A DNA stretch of 64,000 bases from Hirudo medicinalis (Eukaryota > Annelida > Clitellata > Hirudinida > Hirudinidae): the NCBI GenBank assembly GCA_011800805.1, contig MPNW01000751.1, positions 56,118 to 120,117 on the forward strand, read 5' to 3'. A program made the translations under genes and the position numbers. Of the stretch, positions 61,965-64,000 are shown one piece after another. The notes beneath the pieces were generated by a model. It did no database searches and was not told the DNA's origin. It saw only the letters and a list, made by a program, of their open reading frames with translations. Position 1 is the stretch's first letter. Each line of letters begins with the position of its first letter.

Positions 61965-63978
61965 ATGGAAATTGATCACGCTCACTCGGAGTGTTGCCCC
62001 GATGGAAATTTGACCGTTGACATTTTTGAAGCCGTGAAGTCTGGGTCAGATTCGATTTAGACCATTGTTAAGATATTTCTAATTTCAAAATAGCAAAGGA
62101 GTTAGAAATAAACATGTTGATTTTGTATTGTCAACGTTCACTTGTGAGCATGTCATATACGTTTATTATATGAGTTAAGTTGGGTTTTCAATCAAGAATT
62201 GCGCGATTTTACAGAGAAAAATGTCTGTGAATGTTGAACAACGCTTTTGTTGATTTGTTTTAGAATATTGATTGCAGTGCAGGATCTTGTGATTGGATCT
62301 AACACTGACATTTTAAACACTTTTGACAAGGAGGGCAACACTCCTGCTCATTATGCTTGTGCAAAAGGCTACAAGTTGATCCTAGAATTCATCATTGAAT
62401 TGGGAGGGTGGTTCAATGAACCTTCTCAAAATGACAAGGGGCAGAGACCAATACACTTGGCAGCTTTTGAGGGACACTGCTCTATTGTTGAGTTGCTATT
62501 ACAGGTTTATGCAACCTTTTCTTTATGACATTATTTGAGTGATGGGATTGAAGATAGCAGAGAACTTTTGTTCTAAATATTTTAAGTTTATATATTAATA
62601 TAAGTTAATATATTTAAGTGTTAGTGAAGTTTTTCAATTTTTTTTCTCAAATTACTTTACAACATATCAGCAATCACTACTCTTCATGCTCATTAACCTC
62701 ATTTGATGATTGTTTAAATGTTTGTCCATAAATCCATTGTGGCATTGTGGTATTTATGATCTGATTCCAATTACACAATTATACATTATTTCATTTTATT
62801 CCTCTGACTACTTAAAGAATTGTAACAGCTCGAATTCAGTGCCTCGCATCTCTTAACAATTTTTCCCCAGCATGGAGTTCCAGTGGACATCCAAGACATC
62901 AGGGGCAGGACTCCATTAATCTCTTCTGCTCAGACAGGAAACTGCTCCATGGCGGCATTCCTGATTGCAAGAGGTGCGTCTAAGGTAAGCATTGGAGAAT
63001 CTTAGCAAGTTATTCCAACTTTTAAATCATCTTTGGAAGGGATATCAATATGGAAATGTTTGTTTCCATTATTCTGTTTATCTTTCTTTGCTTGGGTTGG
63101 CTGTGATAATGATGATTCCTCTCCAGGTTCTACTTGACAATGAAGGAGACAGTCCCCTTCATTGGGCAGCTCACAACGGTCTGTTATTTTCTTTGAATTG
63201 TTCCTAAAATCTCACTTACAAATTCGACCATTTATAACTGACGATATTTGAAATATCTGAATATTTGATATTGTCTAAGTTATTCAGCCTTTATCAGTCG
63301 ATTATTCCTAAGTTCAAGGAAAAACTTTTGAATTGATCCCATACTTTTGTGATTTCATACTTTTGGCAATTGTTGACATCGCAGGTCACGCGGAAATGGT
63401 GAGAATGTTGGTTTACTTTGGTTACAATCCCGAGCAGGCCGACCGTCACCTCCAAAGACCGATCCATCTTTCCAGCCTCAAAGGGAAAATAGAAGTCGTC
63501 AGGGATCTCTGCAACATCGTATGGTTTCGTGTTTTTCCAAGAACTGAAACCTTCCGTTCGAGCACTGCTTTGTTTATTCTTTATTTATTTGTGGCAATTC
63601 ACTCATCTATAGTTCAACTGCTCTATCACGGACCACGTGTGAAAAGGTTTTACGGTTCGTTTCAGGATAAAGTGGACATCGCGGTCGAAGACGAAAACGG
63701 TGCCACTCCGCTGACTCTCGCCTTAAAGAAGAAACAATTCAAAGTTTCCGCATTCCTCAAGCAAGTCTCGCGTAGGAACAAGAAATTGCCTCTTCCGACT
63801 TCATTCAAGTTGTTTCGAGTCACAAAGTTTATTTTCATTGCAATTTCTAAATTCGAGTCCTTGATGCCGTCCTAGATCAGTGCTCGATGGTTCGTTTCTG
63901 GCTGCATCGCAAGATAGGCTCTACTTGTTCCTGATATGCTTCATCCTATTTTATGGCTACCCTATTTACATTATTGAG
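61965..63978 (+). CDS. Ankyrin-repeat membrane protein, probable ANK-DHHC palmitoyltransferase (partial, 3' end outside)
   Basis: Exons: 61,965-62,044; 62,264-62,504; 62,871-62,984; 63,127-63,178; 63,385-63,518; 63,666-63,808; 63,876-63,978, all phases consistent; the chain continues past the window with donor GAG|GTTTGC. The N-terminus is MEIDHAHSECCPDGNLTVDI then FEAVKSG, the usual opening of a repeat domain. Ankyrin repeats: DKEGNTPAHYACAKGY, NDKGQRPIHLAAFEGH, DIRGRTPLISSAQTGN, DNEGDSPLHWAAHNGH, DRHLQRPIHLSSLKGK and DENGATPLTLALKKKQ. After a basic linker (VSRRNKKLPLP) a hydrophobic segment begins: RLYLFLICFILFYGYPIYII. Five to six ankyrin repeats followed by a membrane helix fits the ZDHHC13/ZDHHC17 class, which attach palmitate to proteins at the Golgi. 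The DHHC catalytic motif itself is not in the window, so a different ANK membrane protein is possible. Confidence 0.68.
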
Positions 63979-64000
63979 GTTTGCAATTTATGAACTATTC

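Overview
This is a 64 kb piece of an invertebrate animal genome. It is AT-rich and dense in trinucleotide microsatellites. Genes are split into short exons with GT-AG introns, usually 70-1,100 bp long. The gene set is metazoan: protocadherin, NUP54, ASXL, AMN1, BAK, CHMP2A, a TB/thrombospondin-repeat secreted protein and an ankyrin-repeat membrane protein. A lophotrochozoan such as an annelid or leech is my guess from overall style and retroelement type; no single feature proves it.

Left third (1-18.1 kb), gene-dense: the 3' end of a protocadherin (+), complete NUP54 (+, 12 exons, about 530 aa), complete ASXL-type Polycomb protein (-, 6 exons, about 1112 aa), and AMN1 (+, 7 exons, about 264 aa). 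ASXL and AMN1 start about 400 bp apart, head to head. AMN1 carries an apparent one-base frameshift, a GC-AG intron and an 856 bp inverted-repeat DNA element. Behind AMN1 lies a decayed HECT ubiquitin-ligase copy.

Middle (18.1-47 kb), gene-poor: a cluster of minus-strand non-LTR retrotransposon remnants (21.1-25.2 kb), then a long tract with many (CAT)n, (CAG)n, (AAT)n and (GGAT)n arrays, a 568 bp assembly gap inside one of them, copies of a tRNA-derived SINE-like repeat, and isolated minus-strand exons. One of these exons (26,997-27,601) resembles the ectodomain of GPR158/GPR179-type receptors. Another (39,831-40,395) is rich in polyglutamine. They may be N-terminal exons of one gene with very long introns, but I cannot prove that they join.

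Right third (47-64 kb), gene-dense: BAK-type pro-apoptotic BCL-2 protein (+), CHMP2A of ESCRT-III (-, 222 aa), a secreted protein with a properdin-like N-terminal TB domain, four thrombospondin repeats and an acidic tail (+, TATA promoter, 11 coding exons, about 719 aa), and the start of an ankyrin-repeat membrane protein, probably an ANK-DHHC palmitoyltransferase (+, runs off the window).

The genes are unrelated housekeeping and signalling genes, not an operon. The most unusual item is the properdin-like gene. Exon joins were made by eye from splice sites, reading phase and remembered family patterns; no alignment was run.
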